Assembly: GCA_016207445.1 (NCBI GenBank)
Contig: JACQPS010000035.1
Coordinates: 1-5,609, forward strand
Length of the DNA: 5,609 nt
Reading direction: 5' to 3'
DNA from: Gemmatimonadota bacterium
GTDB taxonomy: Bacteria > Gemmatimonadota > Gemmatimonadetes > Longimicrobiales > RSA9
Positions 1 to 5,538 of this stretch are shown here, one piece after another; within the stretch, counting starts at the first letter, position 1, and every line of letters begins with the position of its first letter. A program made the translations under genes and the position numbers. The notes below the pieces were generated by a model. That model was not told the origin of the DNA. It saw only the letters and a list, made by a program, of their open reading frames with translations, and ran no database searches.

Positions 1-290
1 GCCGGGAAGTCATGATCGCCGGCGTCGCCTACGCGGGCGGGCGCGCGATCGAGCGTGTGGAGGTCTCGGTCGACGCCGGCCGCACCTGGAAGCCGGCCGT
101 GCTCAAGCCGCCGGTCACCGCCTACCGCTGGCGGCTGTGGGCCTACCCGTGGCGGCCCGCCAGCAAAGGCGAGTACACGCTGGTTGTACGCGCGGTCGAG
201 GCGGGGGGGCGAGTCCAGGATGCGACGCGGCGGGACGTTCTTCCCGACGGCGCCACGGGGTACCACCGCGTTCGCGTGAAGCTAGGGTAG
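1..290 (+). CDS. Sulfite oxidase-family molybdoenzyme, C-terminal fragment (dimerisation domain)
   Basis: This is the last ~96 residues of a protein whose start lies before the window; the frame is open from base 3 and ends at TAG 288-290. The fragment matches the immunoglobulin-like Mo-co oxidoreductase dimerisation domain that closes sulfite oxidases and SorA/SoxC-like enzymes. Visible hallmarks are 'IERVEVSVDAGRTW' (a strand and turn typical of the domain), then 'WRLWAYPWRP', 'GEYTLVVRAVEAGGRVQD' and the terminal 'GYHRVRVKL'. In this family the catalytic molybdopterin domain, with its single Mo-ligating cysteine, lies upstream and is not visible, so activity cannot be judged. Such enzymes usually oxidise sulfite to sulfate outside the cytoplasmic membrane and pass electrons to a cytochrome c. 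YedY-like and nitrate-reductase relatives share this domain, so the exact substrate is uncertain. No partner gene follows; the next gene faces the other way. Confidence 0.8.
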   Translation, partial: REVMIAGVAYAGGRAIERVEVSVDAGRTWKPAVLKPPVTAYRWRLWAYPWRPASKGEYTLVVRAVEAGGRVQDATRRDVLPDGATGYHRVRVKLG

Positions 291-297
291 AAACTTC

Positions 298-404
298 GCT
301 CACGCAGAGACGCGAAGAGCGAGAGATCGCAAAAGAACAGAAACCTCTTTTCGACCTCTACGCCCTTTGGGTTCCCACAGCCTCTGCGTGCTTTGCGTGC
401 TGTG
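298..404. repeat. Degenerate intergenic inverted repeat ('CACGCAGAG' type)
   Basis: The left arm, 301-319, reads CACGCAGAGACGCGAAGAG. The right arm, 382-399, read on the opposite strand, gives CACGCAAAGCACGCAGAG. The two align with only a few changes and are separated by about 60 bases containing an A-rich then pyrimidine-rich stretch. A smaller perfect pair, CACAGC (376-381) and GCTGTG (399-404), brackets the right arm. From memory, sequences of this style recur between genes in many GC-rich environmental bacteria. It sits between two converging genes, where it might act as a bidirectional transcription end, although no clean stem with a T-run is present. Confidence 0.45.
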
Positions 405-425
405 CCGAATCAGATGTGGAAGCGC

Positions 426-668
426 CTACCTCCTCCCGTCCACCAGCGCCCCCCACACCCTCTCCGACTTGAACACCAGGTCCCGCCCCCACTCGTCCTC
501 GAACCAGAGCGGCCAGCCGTGGCGCAGGCGGAAGAGGATGCGGTGGTGCAGGTCCTTCGCCGATTGCTTCCAGCGGGCGCGGAAGCTGACCTCGCCATCG
601 TCGGTGACGAGCCGGACGAGCACCGTGGGGATGCGGTGCCGGAGCGGGTAGCGGATGTAGTAGCCCAT
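426..668 (-). CDS. Small basic hypothetical protein (80 aa)
   Basis: This is an 80-residue protein that I do not recognise. It starts at ATG 668-666 with AGGAG (bases 676-672) three nucleotides upstream on the coding strand, and it begins 46 bases after the stop of the glycosylase gene on the same strand, so the two are probably co-transcribed. The protein is soluble-looking, with no signal peptide, membrane segment or cysteine. It is rich in Arg and Trp and alternates hydrophobic and charged residues ('TVLVRLVTDDGEVSFRARW', 'HGWPLWFEDEWGRDLVF'), which suggests a small beta-rich fold. The aromatic and basic surface would suit nucleic-acid binding, but that is only a guess. The clear RBS and protein-like composition argue that it is real. 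Confidence 0.6.
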   Translation of the reverse strand: MGYYIRYPLRHRIPTVLVRLVTDDGEVSFRARWKQSAKDLHHRILFRLRHGWPLWFEDEWGRDLVFKSERVWGALVDGRR

Positions 669-671
669 CGG

Positions 672-676
672 CTCCT
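672..676 (-). promoter_or_regulatory. Ribosome binding site of the 80-aa protein
   Basis: AGGAG on the minus strand, three bases before ATG 668-666. The spacing is short, but it is the only purine-rich motif near and it fixes the start. Confidence 0.45.
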
Positions 677-714
677 ACGCTAAGCGCGGGGCGCCCGTTC
701 GGCAACCCCTTTGC

Positions 715-1683
715 TCACACGCCCTTCTCGCGCCAGAGCCGGTCCAGCCCCTCGTGCCGCGGGCGGATCCGGTCCCGCCACTCGGGCAGCGCGTAGATGC
801 CCGCGCGCGGGAAGGGCGGCCGCGCGCGCGGCGGCTCGCGGCCCAGTGCGGTGCGCACGGCCGCGCGCAGCGCCGCCTGCGCCGCGCGCATGCGCGTGTG
901 AAACGCGGTGTGCGTGCCCGCGTACGGGCTCATGTTCTGCGCGCTCGGGTGCGTGAGCCAGAGCAGGTGCGGCAGCGGCGCATCGCCCCATGCCTTCTGC
1001 CAGGCGGCCAGGAACGCGTCGTCCGGCCGCTCGGCGTCCGGCCACGGCGCCGGTTGGTTGCGCCGCAGCCCCGCCTGTTCCAGGCGACGCTGGCTCGGCA
1101 GCGCCGCCGTGCGCTTCCCGCCACGCCGGGCGCCCTTCCGCTCCGCCTGGAGCCGTGCCGCCGCGATCAGCGCGCGCAAGCCGACGTTGCCGAGCGCGAC
1201 GACGAGCCGCGGCCCCGCAGCGACCAGCGTGTCGCGCAAGAGGTGCAGGCTCGTGGGGTAGCCGCCGACGCGGCGGCCGATCTCGGCCGGCCTGGGCTCG
1301 CCGCCGCCTCCGGCCGGCAGCGTGTTCAACGCCGCCGTGATGAACGTCTCGTTGCGGCTCACGCCGGCGGTCGAGAGCAGCACGTCCATGTTGCCGCCGC
1401 CGACGTCGCCGCCGAACGGAATGCGCGTGCCGTGCGCGCCCAGCTCGCCCGCACCCCTCGCGCCCGCGTTCCCGGGCGCCGCGCCCACCCACAGGATCTC
1501 CACCCGGCGCCAGGCGCCGTTCCGCCGCGACCACACGATGGGGCGCCGGGCCACGCGCCCATTGCCGGCCCGGCAGGGCTGCATCAGCCACTCGTCCTTC
1601 AGGCACGCGGGGTGGCGGGCGTGGACCCGCCGGAAGATCTCCCGAAAGCGCCTGGCCTCGCGCGGGCGTGGATCCCTGCTCAT
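715..1683 (-). CDS. Uracil-DNA glycosylase superfamily protein (322 aa), lacking Fe-S cysteines
   Basis: This is a predicted DNA-repair glycosylase of the family 4/5-like branch of the UDG superfamily, which removes uracil or other damaged bases from DNA. Counting from ATG 1683, motif A is 'ILWVGAAPGNAG' at residues ~64-74. It is followed by 'IPFGGDVGGGNMDVLL' (~88-102, the substrate-pocket segment), 'NETFITAALNTLP', 'PRLVVALGNVGLRAL' (the core strand before motif C), and 'LTHPSAQNMS', whose HPS (His ~245) matches the conserved motif C/DNA-intercalation loop. Family 4 and 5 enzymes normally carry four cysteines for a 4Fe-4S cluster. Only Cys27 and Cys37 are present here, so that cluster is unlikely. 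A basic linker (~180-215, rich in Arg and Lys) and a long C-terminal tail are extra. The start is uncertain: GGAG touches the ATG directly, which suggests a leaderless message. The frame is open upstream, but that part translates the tandem repeat and was excluded. The 80-aa gene follows on the same strand. Confidence 0.72.
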   Translation of the reverse strand: MSRDPRPREARRFREIFRRVHARHPACLKDEWLMQPCRAGNGRVARRPIVWSRRNGAWRRVEILWVGAAPGNAGARGAGELGAHGTRIPFGGDVGGGNMDVLLSTAGVSRNETFITAALNTLPAGGGGEPRPAEIGRRVGGYPTSLHLLRDTLVAAGPRLVVALGNVGLRALIAAARLQAERKGARRGGKRTAALPSQRRLEQAGLRRNQPAPWPDAERPDDAFLAAWQKAWGDAPLPHLLWLTHPSAQNMSPYAGTHTAFHTRMRAAQAALRAAVRTALGREPPRARPPFPRAGIYALPEWRDRIRPRHEGLDRLWREKGV

Positions 1684-1691
1684 CTCCAGGT

Positions 1692-1697
1692 ATTCTA
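1692..1697 (-). promoter_or_regulatory. Possible -10 element for a leaderless glycosylase transcript
   Basis: TAGAAT on the minus strand fits the TANNNT -10 pattern and lies eight bases before ATG 1683. Transcription would then begin at or beside the start codon, which would explain why no properly spaced ribosome binding site exists. The corresponding -35 (TGCCGA, 1720-1715) is weak and lies inside the tandem repeat. Confidence 0.35.
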
Positions 1698-1795
1698 ACT
1701 TCGACACTTTGACTTCGGCAGGCTGACTTCGGCACTTTGACTTCGGCACTTTGACTTCGGCACTCGAACTTCGGCACTTTGACTTCGGTACACCC
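1698..1795. repeat. 14-bp tandem repeat, seven units, in a divergent intergenic region
   Basis: Seven consecutive 14-base units follow the consensus ACTTCGGCACTTTG. They start at 1698, 1712, 1726, 1740, 1754, 1768 and 1782. Units 3, 4 and 6 are identical to the consensus, units 1, 2 and 5 differ at one to three positions, and the last keeps only its first half well. Fourteen is not a multiple of three, so the array is not built as a coding repeat. It fills the gap between the divergently transcribed glycosylase and PLP-enzyme genes. Every unit junction of the TTTG-A type creates TTGACT, close to a -35 hexamer on the + strand. It could be a simple slippage-prone array or a set of regulator binding sites. 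Confidence 0.9.
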
Positions 1796-1800
1796 TTTTT

Positions 1801-1806
1801 GGGGAG
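1801..1806 (+). promoter_or_regulatory. Ribosome binding site of the PLP enzyme
   Basis: GGGGAG, eleven bases before ATG 1818. The spacing is slightly long but acceptable. It favours this ATG over the in-frame TTG at 1779, which lies within the tandem repeat and has no such motif. Confidence 0.55.
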
Positions 1807-1817
1807 ACGCCGATCCC

Positions 1818-3095
<1,278 letters not shown>

Positions 3096-3134
3096 GCCGC
3101 TGTGAACGGACGCGTACGTGCACGAGTCGAGTAC

Positions 3135-3163
3135 GCCAACGTGTACGGGCCGCACACGTTGGC
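3135..3163. repeat. Inverted repeat / possible hairpin downstream of the PLP enzyme
   Basis: The perfect 10-base arms are GCCAACGTGT (3135-3144) and ACACGTTGGC (3154-3163), with a nine-base loop, 39 bases after the PLP-enzyme stop. No T-run follows, so it is not a standard intrinsic terminator. It could be a weak terminator, an mRNA 3' stabiliser, or an operator for the partial gene that begins at 3190. Confidence 0.45.
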
Positions 3164-3189
3164 TCCCGCCCTTACAACGGAAGAAAACC

Positions 3190-3369
3190 ATGCACGTTCA
3201 CTCCCGCTGCCGGGTCGAGTCTGCCCTTCGCGCCGGACTGCTGCTCGCGTCCCTCATCCTTGCGGCGACGCCGCTCCTCTCGCAAACCCCGGAACCCACC
3301 GAGGCCGGGCGTCGCGTGCCCGCGGCGTTCGCCGGCGTGCGCGACACCATTCTGCGCATCATGGAAGAG
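3190..3369 (+). pseudogene. 5' remnant of an exported serine hydrolase (beta-lactamase-like) gene
   Basis: A genuine-looking gene start: GGAAG at 3179-3183, six bases before ATG 3190, followed by a basic n-region (Arg6, Arg8, Arg14) and a hydrophobic stretch (~15-31, 'AGLLLASLILAATPLLSQ') typical of a Sec signal peptide. The mature start 'FAGVRDTILRIMEE' (47-60) resembles the opening of serine hydrolases of the beta-lactamase/class C family as I remember them, where a '...SVAVAKDGRI...' strand should follow. Here resemblance stops after residue 60 and the sequence runs into the merA promoter. The frame stays open until TAG 3625-3627, but only by overlapping merA in another frame, with no SxxK or YxN catalytic motif. 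I infer a gene truncated by insertion of, or recombination with, the mercury operon. The family call rests on few residues. Confidence 0.5.
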
Positions 3370-3401
3370 CCGGCGCAGCGCGCACGCCGTTTGCCGATCC
3401 C

Positions 3402-3431
3402 TTGCCGGGTTGGCCTTCGGGAACCAATATA
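3402..3431 (+). promoter_or_regulatory. Probable merA operon promoter
   Basis: The -35-like TTGCCG (3402-3407) and the -10-like AATATA (3426-3431) are separated by 18 bases. Alternatively TATACC at 3428-3433 could be the -10. This is the only AT-rich patch in the region. The predicted start near 3438 gives a leader of about 33 bases before ATG 3471. The palindromic operator covers the -10 and the start site, an arrangement suited to repression. Confidence 0.4.
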
Positions 3432-3448
3432 CCCATGCGGGTATTTGG
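3424..3448. promoter_or_regulatory. CsoR/RcnR-family type operator palindrome upstream of merA
   Basis: The core ATACCC-ATGC-GGGTAT (3429-3444) is a perfect inverted repeat with six-base arms and a four-base spacer. The outer flanks CCAAT and TTTGG (3424-3428 and 3444-3448) continue the symmetry apart from one extra base on the left. Binding sites of CsoR-family repressors of copper operons are commonly TACCC/GGGTA inverted repeats around a short centre, and a CsoR-family gene lies two positions downstream in the same operon. The site overlaps the likely -10 and ends 26 bases before the merA start codon. Autoregulation of the operon by that protein is the natural inference. Confidence 0.65.
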
Positions 3449-3458
3449 GACGGCAATG

Positions 3459-3463
3459 GGAGG
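3459..3463 (+). promoter_or_regulatory. Ribosome binding site of merA
   Basis: GGAGG, seven bases before ATG 3471. This strong, well-spaced site decides the merA start against the longer in-frame reading that begins at GTG/ATG codons before the promoter. Confidence 0.8.
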
Positions 3464-3470
3464 CGATCAC

Positions 3471-4892
3471 ATGGCTGCGGACAGAGAGCGTGCGCGTGGC
3501 GGCGCCGAGTACGACCTTTTGGTGCTGGGCACCGGGTCGGCCGGGATGGCGGCGGCGATCCGGGGTGCCGAGCTGGGTGCGCGCGTCGGGATCGTGGAGT
3601 CGGGGACGATCGGCGGGACGTGCGTGAACGTGGGCTGCATCCCGTCGAAAAACTTGCTGGCGGCCGCGGAGCACGTGCACGCTGCGCGGCGGGGGTTCCC
3701 GGGGATCGAGCCGTACGAGCCGCGCTTCGACTGGCGCGCGGTGCTGGCTCAGAAGAGCGCGCTGGTGGAGGGGCTGCGCCGGTCGAAGTACCTGGAGGTA
3801 CTGGCGTCGTATCCCGCGATCGAGGTGCTGCGCGGTCAGGCGCGGCTGCTGGGCGACGGGCGGGTGGGCGTGGGCGGCTCCGAGCAGCGCGCGCGCAAGG
3901 TCGTGATCGCGACGGGCGCGTCGCCGTGGGTGCCGCCGGTGCCGGGGCTGCGCGAGCTCGAGCCGCTGGACAGCACGACCGCGATGGAGCTGGAGTCGCT
4001 GCCTCGTTCGCTGCTGGTGTTGGGCGGGAGCGCGGTCGGGCTCGAGCTGGGGCAGATGTTCGCGCGCTTCGGTGTGCGGGTGATCGTGCTCGAGCTGCTG
4101 CCCCGGCTCCTGGCCGGTGAGGAGCCGGCGGTCTCGGAGGCGTTGCGCAGTTACCTGCAAGAAGAAGGGCTCGAGATCCATACCGGCATCCGGGGCACGG
4201 ACGCCTCGCGGTCGGACGGCGAGGTCGTGCTGCGGGTGGATGCGGGCGGCCGCGCGCGCGAGTTCCGGGCAGAGCGGATCCTGGTGGCGGCGGGTCGACG
4301 CGCGAACACGGAAGCGCTGGATGTGGCAGCCGCCGGCGTCGCGCTCGAACGGGGGTTCGTGCGCGTGGACGCGACCATGCGCACGTCGAACCCGGATATC
4401 TACGCCGCGGGTGACGTGACGGGCGGACCGGGCTTCGTGTATGTGGCGGCGCTGGGCGGCGGCATTGCGGCGGAGAACGCTCTCACGCAGCGGGGGCGAG
4501 AGATCGATCTGCGGGCGGTGCCGCGCGTGACCTTCACCACGCCGCAGGTCGGCGCCGTGGGGCTGACGGAGGAGGAGGCGGTGCGCGCCGGCCATCGGAT
4601 CGAGGTGCGCCAGCTCGAGCTCGAGTACCTGCCGCGCGCGGCGGTCAGCCGCGATGCGCGCGGCTTCGTGAAGCTGGTGGCCGAGGCAGGGACGGGAACG
4701 CTGCTGGGCGTGCACGCGCTCGCGCCGAACGCGGGCGAGCTGCTGGGTGAGGCGACGCTGGCGGTGCGGCTCGGGCTCCGGGTCCAGGACCTCACCGAGA
4801 CGCTGCATCCGTACCTCACCTGGGTCGAGGCGCTGAAGCTGGGCGCCCAGACCTTCACCACGGATGTAACCAAGCTGAGCTGCTGCGCGTGA
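3471..4892 (+). CDS. merA: Mercuric reductase, core form without the NmerA domain (473 aa)
   Basis: A cytosolic FAD-dependent pyridine nucleotide-disulfide oxidoreductase that reduces Hg(II) to volatile Hg(0) with NAD(P)H. Visible features are the FAD loop 'GTGSAG' (20-25), the redox-active 'GTCVNVGCIPSK' (Cys51 and Cys56), 'SKYLEVLASYPAIEVLRGQARL' with its MerA-like 'KY' and 'PAI.VL.G.AR' pattern, the NAD(P)-binding 'LGGSAVGLELGQMFARFG' (~184-201), 'DIYAAGDVTG' (Asp315, FAD) and the dimerisation domain 'FTTPQVGAVGLTEEEA'. The end, 'HPYLTWVEALKLGAQTF' then 'KLSCCA', is diagnostic: Tyr448 replaces the His-Glu pair of lipoamide dehydrogenase, and Cys471-Cys472 is the mercury-passing C-terminal pair. 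There is no N-terminal heavy-metal-binding (NmerA) domain. The catalytic Tyr expected before 'STTAM' appears to be Pro165 (see findings). It is the first gene of the operon; the regulator's ATG is 35 bases after the stop. Confidence 0.92.
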   Translation: MAADRERARGGAEYDLLVLGTGSAGMAAAIRGAELGARVGIVESGTIGGTCVNVGCIPSKNLLAAAEHVHAARRGFPGIEPYEPRFDWRAVLAQKSALVEGLRRSKYLEVLASYPAIEVLRGQARLLGDGRVGVGGSEQRARKVVIATGASPWVPPVPGLRELEPLDSTTAMELESLPRSLLVLGGSAVGLELGQMFARFGVRVIVLELLPRLLAGEEPAVSEALRSYLQEEGLEIHTGIRGTDASRSDGEVVLRVDAGGRAREFRAERILVAAGRRANTEALDVAAAGVALERGFVRVDATMRTSNPDIYAAGDVTGGPGFVYVAALGGGIAAENALTQRGREIDLRAVPRVTFTTPQVGAVGLTEEEAVRAGHRIEVRQLELEYLPRAAVSRDARGFVKLVAEAGTGTLLGVHALAPNAGELLGEATLAVRLGLRVQDLTETLHPYLTWVEALKLGAQTFTTDVTKLSCCA

Positions 4893-4915
4893 GCAGGGGT
4901 CGCCACCACGAAAGC

Positions 4916-4920
4916 GGAGG
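4916..4920 (+). promoter_or_regulatory. Ribosome binding site of the CsoR-like gene
   Basis: GGAGG, seven bases before ATG 4928. It favours this start over the GTG at 4889 that overlaps the merA stop codon. Confidence 0.75.
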
Positions 4921-4927
4921 AACCGAG

Positions 4928-5236
4928 ATGGCTTTGACGGTGTTTCCCACGGAGAGGCTCTACCTCGACCAGGACGCGGAGCGCGCGCTGGAGAACCGGC
5001 TGTCCCGGCTCGAGGGGCAGGTGCGCGGCATCAAGCGGATGCTCAAGGAGCACCAGAGCTGCGATGAGATGCTGGTGCAGATCGGCGCGCTGAAGCAGGC
5101 GGTCAACGCGGTCGCGGTGGAGCTGCTGCAGGCGCACATGGAGAGCTGCGTTCTCGAGCGCGTCGAGGCGGGGCAGGGGAAGGAAGCGCTGGAGAGCCTG
5201 AAGGGAGCGTTGAGCCGCGTGCTGAAGCATGCCTGA
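4928..5236 (+). CDS. CsoR/RcnR-family (DUF156) metal-sensing transcriptional repressor (102 aa)
   Basis: A small all-helical repressor of the CsoR/RcnR/FrmR family, whose members form tetramers that bind GC-rich palindromes and let go when metal or an electrophile binds. The family signature 'ENRLSRLEGQVRGIKRML' spans residues 22-39, followed by 'CDEMLVQIGALKQAVNAVAVELL' and 'HMESCV'. The sensor positions are Cys45, His70 and Cys74, the Cys-His-Cys triad of Cu(I)-sensing CsoR and, as I recall, the same residue numbers as in Bacillus subtilis CsoR. Two second-shell residues linked to copper response differ: Ser44 where a Tyr usually precedes the first Cys, and Ser90 (with Glu89 beside it) where a Glu is expected. 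It is located between merA and merT, with the matching operator upstream of merA, so the inferred job is mercury- or thiophilic-metal-responsive autorepression. Copper sensing remains possible. Its end overlaps the next gene by eight bases. Confidence 0.88.
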   Translation: MALTVFPTERLYLDQDAERALENRLSRLEGQVRGIKRMLKEHQSCDEMLVQIGALKQAVNAVAVELLQAHMESCVLERVEAGQGKEALESLKGALSRVLKHA

Positions 5237-5538
5237 GACGACGTCGGGACCGAACACCTTTCCGGGCGAAGCCGCGGGCACGCGGGCCGCGCCGCGTTCC
5301 GCGAAGGGATTCTTCGCCTCGATCGGCGCGGTTGGCGCCGCATTCTTCGCCTCGCTCTGCTGCGTGGGACCGCTGCTCTTCGTGACCTTCGGCGTGGGCG
5401 CGGGCCTCGCGGCCACCTTCGAGCCGCTGCGCCCGCTCTTCACCGTGGTGGCCGCCGGGTTGCTCGCGCTCGGGTTCTACGTCGTGTACGGGCGGAAAAG
5501 CGGCGCGGCGTGCACGGCCGAGCCTGGGAGCACGCGGC
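5229..5538 (+). CDS. merT: MerT-like mercuric ion transporter, C-terminus not resolved
   Basis: An inner-membrane protein that carries Hg(II) into the cell for MerA. ATG 5229 overlaps the regulator's stop, implying translational coupling; no strong RBS is seen. After a ~27-residue polar leader comes helix 1 (~28-53), 'IGAVGAAFFASLCCVGPLLF', whose adjacent Cys44-Cys45 followed by 'VGPL' matches the MerT metal-accepting pair. 'FGVGAGLAATFEPLRPLF' resembles the MerT segment '...LEPYRPIF'. Helix 2 (~70-87) is followed by a loop with Cys95 ('ACTAEP'), where MerT has its cytosolic cysteine pair. From base 5539 the DNA is the exact reverse complement of the preceding 71 bases, so the frame to TAG at 5598-5600 encodes an antisense copy of the gene, not the real third helix. 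I therefore end the feature at the palindrome centre. MerF or a related short transporter is an alternative. Confidence 0.75.

Noticed and set aside
1684..1749. N-terminal extension of the glycosylase through the tandem repeat
   Set aside because: The added residues are simply translated 14-bp repeats, with no RBS or family resemblance.
1698..1795. CRISPR array
   Set aside because: The 14-bp units are contiguous, with no spacers between them.
1779..1817. TTG start adding 13 residues to the PLP enzyme
   Set aside because: It lies inside the last repeat units with no RBS; ATG 1818 has GGGGAG upstream.
3102..3470. In-frame upstream extension of merA by about 123 codons, which could pass for an NmerA domain
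   Set aside because: It has no GMTCxxC metal-binding motif, its composition is random-looking, it crosses the promoter and operator, and a strong RBS sits before ATG 3471.
3391..3470. MerR-type operator/promoter
   Set aside because: No long dyad within a 19-bp spacer between -35 and -10 hexamers is seen; the only clear dyad is the short CsoR-type one.
4889..4927. GTG start of the regulator overlapping the merA stop (GTGA)
   Set aside because: ATG 4928 has a well-spaced GGAGG and gives the normal CsoR-family length; the extra 13 residues look like translated leader.
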